A stretch of DNA of 64,000 bases, taken from Methanosaeta sp. PtaB.Bin039. GTDB taxonomy: Archaea > Halobacteriota > Methanosarcinia > Methanotrichales > Methanotrichaceae. The stretch is from assembly GCA_002067795.1 (NCBI GenBank), contig MVQI01000051.1, positions 1 to 64,000 on the forward strand. The letters are read 5' to 3'. Of this stretch, positions 17,738 through 26,989 are shown piece by piece. Position numbers and translations under genes: made by a program. Under the pieces are notes generated by a model. It made no database searches. It was not told the origin of the DNA and saw only the letters and a list, made by a program, of their open reading frames with translations. How positions within the stretch are numbered: the stretch's first letter is position 1; every line of letters starts with the position of its first letter.

Positions 17738-18255
17738 TAAGACCCCCCGTTAGCAATTCTTGAAAGACCCATTGAATATCGTCAATAAACGAGTAACCGG
17801 TCAGATAATAACTCTTTTGGTCGCCACATCCCGGAAAGACCGGACCAGAAGTTGAATGCATCCACCGCTCGGCATTTCGGATGGATCACTGCTACCCTGC
17901 CATCCCTGAACTGGAAATAAACGACTGGCGTCCTGCTGCAGTCCTCGATCAACGACGGAGACAAATGATACGAAGCGATGGTCCAAAGAGTAGGAAGGGT
18001 CCAAGGATCGATAGTCGTGAAAGCAGTATCAATAAATGCAGTAACTAAAAAAAGGCCGCAGGATCAAAAAGAGCAATTCCCAAACAGAATAGATATGAGG
18101 AATTGGAGGATGCTCCACGATTTGTACAGCGAAAGGCATCCAAGGTAAAGAGGCATAAGCCAGTGTATATGCATGGAAATCCCATCCCCTGACACACCCT
18201 CACCCAAACTGCCTTAAATACATCGGCCTCAAATCACCACAGAGATCAAACGACG
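17738..18255. promoter_or_regulatory. Divergent intergenic region of the envelope locus
   Basis: 518 bases between the tubulin-like operon (minus) and the transglutaminase gene (plus). A TATA-like box CTTAAATAC (18213-18221) lies 35 bases before ATG 18256. AT-rich sequence around 17770-17790 could serve the operon. No supported gene; short frames on the minus strand (17782-17964) are unconvincing. Confidence 0.5.
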
Positions 18256-19620
18256 ATGGCAGATATGAATCCCCACCACATCCCCTCCCCGGCCCCTCTG
18301 GCCCTGGCCATCCTGCTGACCCTATCTTTGACAATCTCGGCTGCAGCAGTCTTTAGCCCGGCCGTCACCCTGTATCAGGACGGCTCAGATCAGGAGCCGT
18401 TTGACATACAGCGCCCCATCACATACCGGATATCCCTGCCTTTCGAGTCGCTGGAGAACCAGAGTTACCGGGCCAGGCTGCAGGTATGGGCCGACGGCAG
18501 CTGGGTGGGCTGCCGAACACTGATCGGGCATCTGGACATGGACAGCCCAAAGCTCAACTTCTCGGTAGGCCTGGCCGGATCCGACCTGCGATCTCCTTCA
18601 CTTCAGGCCTGGCTGGCAGGCGGCAACTCCCAGGAGTGGAAGAGCGCCAGGTACGTCCTCACACTCACAGCGGAGAGCGGCCCGTCCTTCGGCCGGGAGG
18701 TGAAGGGCCATCCCAGGCTGATCAAGCCCAGGCCAGCCAGATGGAACGCGACAGACTACTCGGCCATTGACCGTCACGCCCTCTCTGCACCAGCCGACCT
18801 GCAGACAATACCCAGGCTCTCCGACTACCTCACAAGGACTGCCAGAAATGACCGGGAGAAGGCCAGGGCGCTGTTTCGCTGGGTGACCGAGAACGTGAAC
18901 TACGATATGGGCGGCCTGACCTCCGGCCAGCCTGCCGATACCTCGGCAGCCGCAGTGCTCAAGAGCCGCCGCTCGATCTGCGGCGGATACACCGACCTGT
19001 TCTCAGCCCTTGCCCAGTCTGCTGGCCTTGAGGCGGTCAGCATAAGCGGCTACGCCAAGGGCTACGACTACAGGGTCGGTGACGTTTTTCCAGATGAGGC
19101 AAACCACGCCTGGAACGCCGTCCGGCTGGATGGCGCGTGGTACCTGCTGGACACCACTTGGGGCGCGGGGTATGTCGATGCAGGCAGGTATATCCGCCAG
19201 TTCGAGGACTTCTACTTCCTGACCCCGCCCGAACAGTTCGCCTACACCCATTATCCATTGGACAGCTCATGGCAGCTGCTGGCCGATCCGATCAGCAAGC
19301 AGGAGTTCGAGGATCGTGCCTATCAGAAGCCAGCATTCTTTAAAGCTGGCCTGCGTCTGATCAGACCCCGCAACGGAACCATCCTGGCCGATCGCAATGT
19401 GGAGGTGCTGATGGCTGCACCTGCCGACGTATTCCTGACCGCCCAGCTGCTGCGGGGTGAGGTTGACGGACAGCCATCAGTGAGCAGAGATGGCCCGCTC
19501 TACCGCATCAGCGCCACGCTTCCAGGAAGCGGTGAGTACATCCTGAGGATTTTTGCCCGCCGCGGCGATCAGTACGGATATTACGACTGGGCTGCAGACC
19601 TTCTGATCCGGTCTGAATAG
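18256..19620 (+). CDS. Secreted transglutaminase-like protein
   Basis: 454 residues. A signal segment (about 14-31) precedes an N-terminal domain (36-158) shared with the first protein of the divergent operon. A transglutaminase/protease-like core follows (about 185-305), with the expected triad Cys242 in RSICGGYTDLFSALA, His284 in NHAWNAVRLDG and Asp299 in YLLDTTWG. A beta-rich C-terminal domain (about 345-454) has no membrane anchor. Family members cross-link or cleave peptides; the target is unknown. The shared domain suggests it works on or beside the operon's surface proteins (inference). ATG 18265 is an alternative start. Confidence 0.85.
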   Translation: MADMNPHHIPSPAPLALAILLTLSLTISAAAVFSPAVTLYQDGSDQEPFDIQRPITYRISLPFESLENQSYRARLQVWADGSWVGCRTLIGHLDMDSPKLNFSVGLAGSDLRSPSLQAWLAGGNSQEWKSARYVLTLTAESGPSFGREVKGHPRLIKPRPARWNATDYSAIDRHALSAPADLQTIPRLSDYLTRTARNDREKARALFRWVTENVNYDMGGLTSGQPADTSAAAVLKSRRSICGGYTDLFSALAQSAGLEAVSISGYAKGYDYRVGDVFPDEANHAWNAVRLDGAWYLLDTTWGAGYVDAGRYIRQFEDFYFLTPPEQFAYTHYPLDSSWQLLADPISKQEFEDRAYQKPAFFKAGLRLIRPRNGTILADRNVEVLMAAPADVFLTAQLLRGEVDGQPSVSRDGPLYRISATLPGSGEYILRIFARRGDQYGYYDWAADLLIRSE

Positions 19621-19801
19621 GCCTATCTGAATAGTTGCTCATGTGCAGGTTTATGCAGGTAAGAGGCCCCAATTTTGGCAGGCAGAAAAGACCAAAGTGC
19701 ACATGGAACCGGATCGGAGGCCAGCCGGGGACCGCGTGAGTCAAACGGCGGCGGCGCACCCCGCGGCAGAGCTGCGGGGCATTCAAAATAATAAAAGCCC
19801 A

Positions 19802-19835
19802 CCACGGCTCTGCCTGGATGGCATCCAGACCGTGG
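19802..19835. repeat. Nested hairpin between convergent genes
   Basis: CCACGG (19802-19807) pairs with CCGTGG (19830-19835), enclosing CTGGATG/CATCCAG around one base. An additional GC stem, CCCCGC/GCGGGG, lies at 19759-19779. It sits between the transglutaminase and aminotransferase genes, which converge. It may act as a two-way transcription end or belong to a small RNA. Confidence 0.35.
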
Positions 19836-19896
19836 ATCTGTAGATTGATCCAGAAGAAAGAGAAAAAATGGGGGCGAATTCCCAAAACGCGGGATA

Positions 19897-21042
19897 TCAG
19901 CCCAAGAGCACCTTGCCGGCAGCCTCCACGCCTGCGCCGGGCCGCTCGATCACGCCTTCTCGCGTCAGGATCAGCTCCAGAGTCTGAATCGTGCGCAGTA
20001 TGTCGCCCTCAGAGCAGACGCCCATGGTCCCTATGCGGAAGATCTTGCCCTTCAGCGCCTCCTGGCCGCCGGAGACCACGATGCCCTGCTTCTTCATGCC
20101 TCCGCGCAGCTTGTCGTCGGTTATTCCCTGCGGGATCTTCATCGCGGTGACCGTGTTGGAGTACTGCGAGTAACGGCTCTGGACTGGGAACAGCTCTATG
20201 TTCAGGGCTCTTGCGGCTGCCCGCACCGACTCGGCCAGCCTGGTAGTTCGAGCTCGCCGAACATCGAATCCCTCCTCTTTTGCCATGTGAAGTGCCTCCT
20301 GCAGGGCATAGAACAGGGGAACGGCTGGGGTAAACGGCGTCTGAGTGGGGCTCTTTCTGGCGCTCTTCAGATGGGCCAAAAGGTCGGTGTAAAATCCACC
20401 GCTATTAGGCACAAGGGCGCTCTCGGCTTTCTTGCTCACCGAGACTATGGCCAGGCCAGGGGGGACAGCCAGACACTTTTGGGACCCGGTTACTGCGATA
20501 TCGATCCCCCACTCATCGGTGAGAAACTCGTTTCCGCCAATTGAGGAGATACCGTCAACAATGAATACGGAGTTGCTCTTTCGCGCGATTTTGCCGATCT
20601 CACGTGCCGGATTTACCATGCCTACCGAGGTCTCGTTATGGACCATGGTGACCGCCCTGCACCCTTCGAAAACGGCCGCCTCTATCCTCTCTGGATCGTA
20701 GGGCGTGCCCCAATCGAAGCTGACCGGCACCGCTTTTCCATATCGATTGCCTATCTCGGTGAAGCGATCTCCGAACTTCCCGTTGGATATGGTGAGAATC
20801 GCACCGTCCTTGCCGATAACTCCGCCGACCGCTGCGTCCATGCCGCAGGTACCGGAACCGCTCATGATGACTATCTCGTTTTGGGTCTGGAAAAACTCCT
20901 GAAGGAGAGATCGGCAATCATCGTATATCTTGCCGAACTCGGCACTCCGGTGGCTGATCATTGGCCTGGACATGGCGCGAAGCACTCTGGGCGCCACTTT
21001 GACCGGGCCGGGTATCATAAGAAGCGTATCCTCTGCATCCAA
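19897..21042 (-). CDS. Class V aminotransferase, alanine-glyoxylate / serine-pyruvate type
   Basis: 381 residues, PLP-dependent, fold type I. It begins LLMIPGPVKVAPRVLRAM, typical of the alanine-glyoxylate/serine-pyruvate group. The PLP lysine is in TGSQKCLAVPPG (about residue 195), and HNETSVGMVNP and SIGGNEF line the active site. Methanogen relatives act as broad alanine/aspartate transaminases, so the exact amino-acid pair cannot be read from the sequence. It appears to be a single gene, with RNase HII 34 bases downstream of its start on the same strand. Confidence 0.88.
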   Translation of the reverse strand: MDAEDTLLMIPGPVKVAPRVLRAMSRPMISHRSAEFGKIYDDCRSLLQEFFQTQNEIVIMSGSGTCGMDAAVGGVIGKDGAILTISNGKFGDRFTEIGNRYGKAVPVSFDWGTPYDPERIEAAVFEGCRAVTMVHNETSVGMVNPAREIGKIARKSNSVFIVDGISSIGGNEFLTDEWGIDIAVTGSQKCLAVPPGLAIVSVSKKAESALVPNSGGFYTDLLAHLKSARKSPTQTPFTPAVPLFYALQEALHMAKEEGFDVRRARTTRLAESVRAAARALNIELFPVQSRYSQYSNTVTAMKIPQGITDDKLRGGMKKQGIVVSGGQEALKGKIFRIGTMGVCSEGDILRTIQTLELILTREGVIERPGAGVEAAGKVLLG

Positions 21043-21076
21043 TAAAATCCCTCTGCGATTAGCACCTGGGGCAGGC

Positions 21077-21709
21077 TTACATCAGGCTAGCTCTTAAACG
21101 TTGTGCAGTCTTCCAGCTCCTCCGGGCACAGGGCGGGAGATCGCCCGTCTCAGATAGCCAGCTCTGCAGGAAGCATATCGTATCCGGATCAGCCGGATAG
21201 CCGCTTCCCATGGTGCAGCCAAATTCCTTCTCCAGATCTCGCATGGAACGATCCCGTCTCACCTTGGCCAGTATGGAGGCTGCCCCAACCTCCAGGTACC
21301 TCCGATCAGCCTGGTGCTCTGCAATGACGGATATTGGTCGGGTCAATCTGGCCTCCACCCGCAGGGCGAAGCGGCTGGCATCCACATCTGCCGCATCCAG
21401 GATAGCCCGTTCCGCAGTGAGCTGGGATACGACTTTGCTATGGCAGCGGACCATGATCTCGTTCATGGTCATGACCGACCGCAGCTCATCGATCATGCGC
21501 GGCGTTACCTCAAGGACGTAATTCTCCTCGGCAATGTCCAGTATCCGCCGCTCCAAAGCCTCTCTGCGGGCAGCAGGGACAAGCTTGGAATCCTTCACGC
21601 CCATGGCGGCCAGGTCGAAGATGCGGTCCTCCGAGAATACCACGCCGGCAACGAACATCGATCCCAGGACCGGACCTTTCCCTGCCTCGTCCACGCCCAG
21701 CGTCCGCAT
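21077..21709 (-). CDS. rnhB: Ribonuclease HII
   Basis: Removes RNA from RNA-DNA hybrids, including misincorporated ribonucleotides. 210 residues from ATG 21709, giving MRTLGVDEAGKGPVLGSM, the standard archaeal start with the first two catalytic acids. Further upstream ATGs extend the frame but not the family match. GAASILAKVRRDRSM near residue 150 is the C-terminal signature; a Gly-Ser-Gly-Tyr-Pro (GSGYPADPDT) motif follows. Confidence 0.92.
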   Translation of the reverse strand: MRTLGVDEAGKGPVLGSMFVAGVVFSEDRIFDLAAMGVKDSKLVPAARREALERRILDIAEENYVLEVTPRMIDELRSVMTMNEIMVRCHSKVVSQLTAERAILDAADVDASRFALRVEARLTRPISVIAEHQADRRYLEVGAASILAKVRRDRSMRDLEKEFGCTMGSGYPADPDTICFLQSWLSETGDLPPCARRSWKTAQRLRASLM

Positions 21710-21779
21710 ATCCGAAGCTAGTGCCTCGTGCCAGTATTTCAAGGGTGCTATCATCAATGGTCCGCTTGCCTGACCAGCC

Positions 21780-22307
21780 TCAAAGGATGGAACCGATGAC
21801 GGTCAGCGAACCAATTACGGTTGCGGTTATAAGCAGGCCTGCGACCAGAACTCCGGCTGCAACTGCCAAAAACGACTCCCAGAACCGCATTCCCAGCAGG
21901 AAAGCTATCAGACACCCGGTCCAGGCCCCGGTCATGGGCAGCGGTATGGCCACGAAGATCGCCAGGGCCAGCATCCCAAAGGTCTCGCTCTTCTGGAGGT
22001 GCTTTCTGCGGGTGCGGGAGAACAGCCATGTGAAGAAGCCGTGACCCCAGGGATGGCGCATCAGCAGCTCTGAGACCGGCCCGAGGAAGAGAAGCAGAGG
22101 AATAACTGGGATCAGGTTGCCGGTCACCGAGAGAAGATAAGCCTCCCATGGGGGCAGACCGTAAAAGCCTATGGCCAGGGGGATAGCCCCTCGAAGCTCT
22201 GATATGGGTGACATGGCCACGAACATGGTCACCATCCATCCTGGAAGCTCGATCAAGCCGAGACCGCCGCGAGATCGATATCTCCACTGCCGCGTGGTCC
22301 TGGCCAT
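21780..22307 (-). CDS. COG2426 small multidrug-export-type membrane protein
   Basis: 175 residues with four or five membrane segments. ISELRGAIPLAIGFYG and AIPLPMTGAWTGCLIAFLLGM are hallmarks of the PF06695 family, named for putative small-molecule export but essentially uncharacterised. The internal symmetry of these two motifs resembles re-entrant loops. The start at 22307 is uncertain; a start at 22235 would remove a 24-residue charged lead. It lies 70 bases upstream of rnhB on the same strand. Confidence 0.8.
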   Translation of the reverse strand: MARTTRQWRYRSRGGLGLIELPGWMVTMFVAMSPISELRGAIPLAIGFYGLPPWEAYLLSVTGNLIPVIPLLLFLGPVSELLMRHPWGHGFFTWLFSRTRRKHLQKSETFGMLALAIFVAIPLPMTGAWTGCLIAFLLGMRFWESFLAVAAGVLVAGLLITATVIGSLTVIGSIL

Positions 22308-22369
22308 GGGGCCGTATCCTGCGCTGGTTCAGGATCGGGCTGCATCCCTGCCATTCTTGAGATCATGCA

Positions 22370-22789
22370 TCAACGACCGATGGAGCCCTTTATCTCCACC
22401 CTGAACACCTGCTCAGAGGCTGGTGAGAAGACCGAGACCGTCAGGTCTATCGGGATCTCCCCAATGGCCACCTTCACAGGACGATCTGCCAGCTCCACCT
22501 TGATCCCGGAGGCCAGACGGGCCAGGGAGTCAGACAGTCCCTGAAGCAAAGGCATATCGATGGATATCGGGGCATCCATTCTGACCGTTGCCGGTCCGTC
22601 CAGCCGAATGGCGACGGGAGTCTCCATCGCGACCCGGGCTCCGACGGGAGCGCCATCTCCGGAGATGGAGACGCCGATGGACCCGTCCTTGCCTGGTCCC
22701 TTGACCTTGGCCACTATCGGATAGCGTTCCAGGCTCTCGTCCCCCTCCACCCGAGCTTTTGCGTCTGCCTCAACCTTGAAGGATACCAT
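22370..22789 (-). CDS. Beta-rich protein of unknown function
   Basis: Not recognised. 139 residues of strongly alternating hydrophobic pattern, for example VAMETPVAIRLDGPATVRMD, suggesting a beta barrel or sandwich. No signal peptide or membrane segment. The start is well supported: GGTGTG lies about 9 bases before ATG 22789, and a TATA-like box CCTTTATATCGG on the minus strand at about 22819-22830. It is the first gene of a probable unit with the COG2426 gene and rnhB. Confidence 0.65.
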   Translation of the reverse strand: MVSFKVEADAKARVEGDESLERYPIVAKVKGPGKDGSIGVSISGDGAPVGARVAMETPVAIRLDGPATVRMDAPISIDMPLLQGLSDSLARLASGIKVELADRPVKVAIGEIPIDLTVSVFSPASEQVFRVEIKGSIGR

Positions 22790-22916
22790 CTTTCACACCG
22801 TCTCGGTTCTAAGAGATACTCCGATATAAAGGAATGCAAGAGGCAGCAGACCCGCCGAAAAGCTGATATGTCCTCCTGGGGTAAGGGAGCAGGATAGTCT
22901 GTCCGGATTTGATAAG

Positions 22917-23885
22917 ATGCTCAAGGTCGGTTATCTATCTCTTCCCAGCCCCGTCGCCGTGACGGCAACCGTATCTGCCATGGAGATCCCCAATGCCGGA
23001 TTGGTGATATTGAGTGGACTTTGCTCCAGCCAGATGACTGCCGATGGCCTAGAGAGAGCGGTAAAGGAGAAGAGGATCTCCAATGCGATAGGCATATCCA
23101 CGTCATCCACCTCTATAAATGAGCTCAAAGAAGCGGCGATGGCTGCCAGATACAACCGCTACCTTATGGAGCTGGATCTCACCGATTATGACGATGTCAA
23201 TCTGGACGTGCTCATCCCGGTGCTCGGGACCCTGAAGCAATCCGGTGCCACCATATCTATGCGAGTGCTGGCCTCTGCGATAGCCCCCGAAGATGTCCTT
23301 GGCCTGAGAAAAGCCGGCCTTGACCTGCTCCATCTGGATATGACAGGCCAGGATGGAAATGCTCCAGGAATCGTCAAGAAGATGCACGATCTGGGAGCAC
23401 CGCAGATCATGGCCCAGGATGATATAGGCGATTTCGATGAGGCCGCCGCCCTGCTTACGATGGGCGCCTCAACCATCTGCTTAAACGGCAACTCCCAGCC
23501 CGACTTCGTGGAGTGGCTGACATCAGCCATGCAGGAGTGGCAGAACCGGACCGGCTGGTACAACGCGCCGAAGCACATCTGCTCAGGAGGCGACCTGAGG
23601 GGACTGGCATTTTGCTGCCCGCCTGTGAAGTCCTGCCCAGTTCATGGGGCGCTCAAGAAGCTGGGGATCGGCCCAAAGGAGTTCGTCCGAAGAAAGCTCG
23701 AGCTTGGCCGTGGGACTCTGCTTGAGAAAGGGGATGGAACCTGCTTTGGAAGCCTGGTATGGTGCTGCAAGTCATCAAAACCCTGTTACCTCCGTGACGC
23801 GGCGCTTCGCCAAAACGGGCTATCCGACCAGCAGTACATGGAACTCAAGAGCAGGCTTGCACAGCGGCTTTTGGACGAGGTATGA
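22917..23885 (+). CDS. Methanogenesis marker 9 protein, DUS/DHOD-like barrel
   Basis: 322 residues. The N-terminal two thirds look like a TIM barrel of the dihydrouridine-synthase / dihydroorotate-dehydrogenase type (GASTICLNG near the phosphate site). The C-terminal part is a cysteine-rich domain with CSGGDLRGLAFCCPPVKSC and CFGSLVWCCKSSKPCYLRD, characteristic of methanogenesis marker 9 (TIGR03277). The eight or so Cys residues may bind a metal cluster. Its function is unknown; conservation among methanogens is family knowledge. It overlaps the next gene by ATGA. Confidence 0.82.
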   Translation: MLKVGYLSLPSPVAVTATVSAMEIPNAGLVILSGLCSSQMTADGLERAVKEKRISNAIGISTSSTSINELKEAAMAARYNRYLMELDLTDYDDVNLDVLIPVLGTLKQSGATISMRVLASAIAPEDVLGLRKAGLDLLHLDMTGQDGNAPGIVKKMHDLGAPQIMAQDDIGDFDEAAALLTMGASTICLNGNSQPDFVEWLTSAMQEWQNRTGWYNAPKHICSGGDLRGLAFCCPPVKSCPVHGALKKLGIGPKEFVRRKLELGRGTLLEKGDGTCFGSLVWCCKSSKPCYLRDAALRQNGLSDQQYMELKSRLAQRLLDEV

Positions 23886-24733
23886 GTTTGAGGCCGGAAC
23901 GTGTGGCCTCTTTCGCCCAGCTGGCCATGCTGCTGGAGCTCTCCTCCACGCCAAAGCCCGGAAATGTCGACCGGTGCCATGATTTCCCAGACATCAAATT
24001 CTCCCATTTCCTGGCCAGCTCCGCGCTCTGCTACCCGGTTTTCTGCAGAGCCGCCAGAGGCGAATCTGGACTGGGGTCGCTTATCCTTGAGGCGGTCACC
24101 TCATGGCGGCAGTTCGGCCTGCCAGGCAACACCCACTTCGGAGAGGTCACGCTCCTGGTGCCTCTGGTCCGGGCTGCTGGAATGAGTGAGGACCTGAGAT
24201 CGGCTGTTGCCCAGGCGCTAAGAGCCTCGAACGTGCAGGATTCCCTGGACTTTTACCAGGCATTCGCCATGGCCGGGGCCAGGGTGAGCGAGGTAGAGGA
24301 GCTGAGCCTCAGCGACAGCAGAGCAGCCGATGAGATACGGCAAAAGGGACTTCGTCTCCTCGACCTTATGCGCCGCTCCGAGGGACACGACCAGATCGCA
24401 CGTGAATGGGCGCATGGATACCGCCGCTGCTTCGATCTGGCCGAAGCCCTTGAGAAGAACGTGGCCAGCCATGGTCTGAACGAAGGAGTGGTCCTCACCT
24501 TCCTGGAGGCACTGGCAGATGAGCCAGATGGTCTCATAACCTCCAAGCACGGACCCGGCCTGGCCAGGCAGGTCCAGGAGATGGCCCGGTCCGCTCTAAA
24601 GAGCAGCGACTGCTTCGAGGCGGCCGAAGAAATGGACAGGACCATGCTGGAGAGGGACATCAATCCCGGGTCCACCGCCGACCTGCTGGCGGCAGCCCTG
24701 TTCATATCCCTCTGGCGAGGATTGAGGTTCTGA
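23882..24733 (+). CDS. Triphosphoribosyl-dephospho-CoA synthase-like protein (COG1767)
   Basis: 283 residues of the CitG/MdcB family: LLELSSTPKPGNVDR, FGLPGNTHFGEVTLLVPL and DEPDGLITSKHGP are typical. CitG makes the citrate lyase prosthetic group precursor from ATP and dephospho-CoA, but methanogens lack citrate lyase. Homologues sit in H4MPT-dependent C1 gene clusters of methylotrophic bacteria, so a role in cofactor synthesis is likelier (inference from family knowledge). Translationally coupled to the marker 9 gene. Confidence 0.83.
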   Translation: MSLRPERVASFAQLAMLLELSSTPKPGNVDRCHDFPDIKFSHFLASSALCYPVFCRAARGESGLGSLILEAVTSWRQFGLPGNTHFGEVTLLVPLVRAAGMSEDLRSAVAQALRASNVQDSLDFYQAFAMAGARVSEVEELSLSDSRAADEIRQKGLRLLDLMRRSEGHDQIAREWAHGYRRCFDLAEALEKNVASHGLNEGVVLTFLEALADEPDGLITSKHGPGLARQVQEMARSALKSSDCFEAAEEMDRTMLERDINPGSTADLLAAALFISLWRGLRF

Positions 24734-24774
24734 GAGGACCGTCGATCAAATTGCGATCCTAGGAGAATACGTCG

Positions 24775-25353
24775 ATGAGTTACGATCCAGAGACCATGGA
24801 CAACTTGGGAATACTTCCCGGTATCAACGAGGTGATTGTCACTACCGAGATGGATGGCCGGGCAAACGCCGCCCCGATGGGTATAATCAGGAACGATATC
24901 ATAACTGCCCGCCTCTTCCTGGGTACCCATACCTATAGCAATATCCTGGCCACCGGCACCCTGGTGGCAAATGTCTGCCATGACCCGGTGATATTCGTGC
25001 AGGCTGCAATGGCCGAGCTGAACCCGGAGCATTTTATCCGCGAGGACGATGTACTGATACTCCGAGAAGCCGAGGCCTGGGCGCTCTTCCGGTGTCAGAC
25101 ATACCGGGCCGATATCCTGATGCCAGAGCTTGAGTTTGTTAAGGGGCGGGTCGTCAAAGTGGGACTGCGATCGATCAACCGTGGATTGGCCGGGGTGATC
25201 GAGGCGGCAGTTGCAGCAACCCGCTACCAGGCGCTCAAGGTCGACTCCTATCTGGAGGATATCCGCAAGATCAAGAAGATCATCCACCGCTGCGGCGGTC
25301 CCCGCGACATAGAGGCCATGGACCTGCTGGAGAGCTATCTCGACGAGCTCTAA
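24775..25353 (+). CDS. DUF447 family flavin-fold protein
   Basis: 192 residues. GINEVIVTTEMDGRANAAPMG and TLVANVCHDPVIFVQAA match the DUF447 family, which has an FMN-binding split-barrel fold. RSINRGLAGVIEAAVAATRY is a conserved C-terminal segment. AGGAG precedes ATG 24775 and the gene follows 41 bases after the CitG-like gene. DUF447 homologues also occur in H4MPT gene clusters of methylotrophs, supporting a common pathway for this pair. The reaction is unknown. Confidence 0.82.
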   Translation: MSYDPETMDNLGILPGINEVIVTTEMDGRANAAPMGIIRNDIITARLFLGTHTYSNILATGTLVANVCHDPVIFVQAAMAELNPEHFIREDDVLILREAEAWALFRCQTYRADILMPELEFVKGRVVKVGLRSINRGLAGVIEAAVAATRYQALKVDSYLEDIRKIKKIIHRCGGPRDIEAMDLLESYLDEL

Positions 25354-25513
25354 AAAAAAAAGCCCAATTGTGGAAAAGAGTTGAACCTCGCTTATTTCAG
25401 GATCAGGTCAAGCGAGATCCTGAACTTGCGCCTGCCACCGCTGGCCGAAAAACCGTGCGGGCTGCCGGGATGGTCCTGAGACTTTTCCGCCACAGAAGTA
25501 ATCCAAAACGAAT

Positions 25514-26182
25514 ATGAATCTGCAAAGGCTTCCCTCTGGCTGTCCCGGACTGGACCTACTGTTGGGAGGCGGTTTTGAGGCCGGGATAATCACCCAGCTC
25601 TACGGCCAGTCCGCAACTGGAAAGACGAATATAATCCTGCAGTTGGCGGTCCAGGCCGTTGCCCGAGGATGGCGGGTGATATTCATCGATACTGAGGGTT
25701 TCTCGCCGGAGCGCTTTTGCCAGATAGCCGGAGAAGGGGCCCGAGAGATCGCATCCCGAATCATGGTCTTTGAGCCGCTAAACCTTGAACAGCAGTCGTC
25801 AGCCATCAGGGACGCTGCCAGGATATCCGGCGAAGGCGTCGGCTTGATCGTGATGGACTCGGCCACATCGCTCTACAGGGCAGTTTTAGAAGGGGACGAC
25901 ACCCGGGCTGCCAAGCGCACGCTGGCCACCCAGATGGCGGAGCTGCAGGAGATCGCCAGAAGAAACAGGATACCTGTGGTGATAACCAACCAGGTATACA
26001 TGGATGTTGAGGCCGGACAGCTGCGCCCAATAGGAGGGACGGCGCTGGAGCACATATGCAAGGCCATAATCTGCCTGGAAAAGACTGCCAGTGGCCAGAG
26101 AGAGGCTCGCATAGTAAAGCACAGGTCCCGGCCGGAAGGGGAGAAGGCAGAGTTCACCATCTCAGCTGCCGGCGTGATTTGA
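25514..26182 (+). CDS. radB: DNA repair and recombination protein RadB
   Basis: 222-residue RecA-family ATPase without the N-terminal domain of RadA, as expected for RadB. Walker A is GQSATGKTN, Walker B LIVMDSATSLYR; NQVYMDVEAGQLRPIGGTALEH matches the conserved RadA/RadB loop and C-terminal region. RadB is regarded as a recombination mediator in Euryarchaeota. It stands 160 bases after DUF447, and a poly-A stretch lies between them. Confidence 0.93.
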   Translation: MNLQRLPSGCPGLDLLLGGGFEAGIITQLYGQSATGKTNIILQLAVQAVARGWRVIFIDTEGFSPERFCQIAGEGAREIASRIMVFEPLNLEQQSSAIRDAARISGEGVGLIVMDSATSLYRAVLEGDDTRAAKRTLATQMAELQEIARRNRIPVVITNQVYMDVEAGQLRPIGGTALEHICKAIICLEKTASGQREARIVKHRSRPEGEKAEFTISAAGVI

Positions 26183-26312
26183 GAGGACCTAAAAAAGTCA
26201 TCAGATAAGCGGTTGGGCCCAACTGAGACCGACATTCTGCCGCCACCCATGACCGCCGAAAGCCCAGGAGTACCCCCGCCCTCAGAGGGCGGCATGATTT
26301 ACGCACGTGCCG

Positions 26313-26783
26313 CTACAGCCGCTTTTGCATTATCAAAGCAGCCTCTCCATCTCCGTAGTAGCTCGGGATCACCGTCACTGGCTCAAATCCCATGGATGTG
26401 TAGAGTGCCAAAGCCTGACTGTTGCTGATCCGTACCTCCAGCGTGGCGGTTGGAGCCCCAAGACGACGGAATATGGTCAGGAGCGCTGTTAGAAGACGCC
26501 TGCCCAATCCCTGACCCTGATAAGCCGGCTGGACTGCCAGCCAGAAGATACGGCCCTGCAGAGGGTGGGACTTGAATCCCAGGATGAAGCCAACCACACG
26601 TCCCTGCTGCTCGGCCACCAGCAGGGTACGGGGATGAAGCTCGTAAAAGCTGACGAAGAGCTGGGGGTCATAGCTCCCATGGACCTCACGATCCAGGTCC
26701 ATCACATCAGATAGGTCATGTGGCCGAAATTGCCTGATCAGCACCGCCGATTCAGGAAGGCTGGACCGTGATGGCGAGTCCAT
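26313..26783 (-). CDS. GNAT-family N-acetyltransferase, RimI-like
   Basis: 156 residues. The acetyl-CoA loop is QGQGLGRRLLTALL, and LEVRISNSQALALYTSMGFE is the C-terminal RimI-like motif. It may acetylate protein N-termini, but the substrate is unknown. ATG 26783 is chosen because GGTGA lies 8 bases upstream; longer starts at 26798, 26810 and 26837 exist. It converges on radB. Confidence 0.83.
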   Translation of the reverse strand: MDSPSRSSLPESAVLIRQFRPHDLSDVMDLDREVHGSYDPQLFVSFYELHPRTLLVAEQQGRVVGFILGFKSHPLQGRIFWLAVQPAYQGQGLGRRLLTALLTIFRRLGAPTATLEVRISNSQALALYTSMGFEPVTVIPSYYGDGEAALIMQKRL

Positions 26784-26989
26784 GGTCAGGTTCACCATTC
26801 TCTTGACCATCTTTTGGCCATGTGAGGGAAGGGCCACATTATTCCTCTCTCGACAATTCCATCTTTCTGTCCAAGACCGCTCGAGTCCATCGCGAGCTTC
26901 ACCCGGGGATCAACCAGCATATCAGTCGCATCCATTTCCCATCATTCGTCCGATATCCTGGTGAGACTTCCTCCAAGCATCCCGGCTTT

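Noticed and set aside
26566-26584. GGACTTGAATCCC, another T-arm-like sequence
   Set aside because: It lies inside the acetyltransferase coding sequence, and no tRNA cloverleaf can be drawn.
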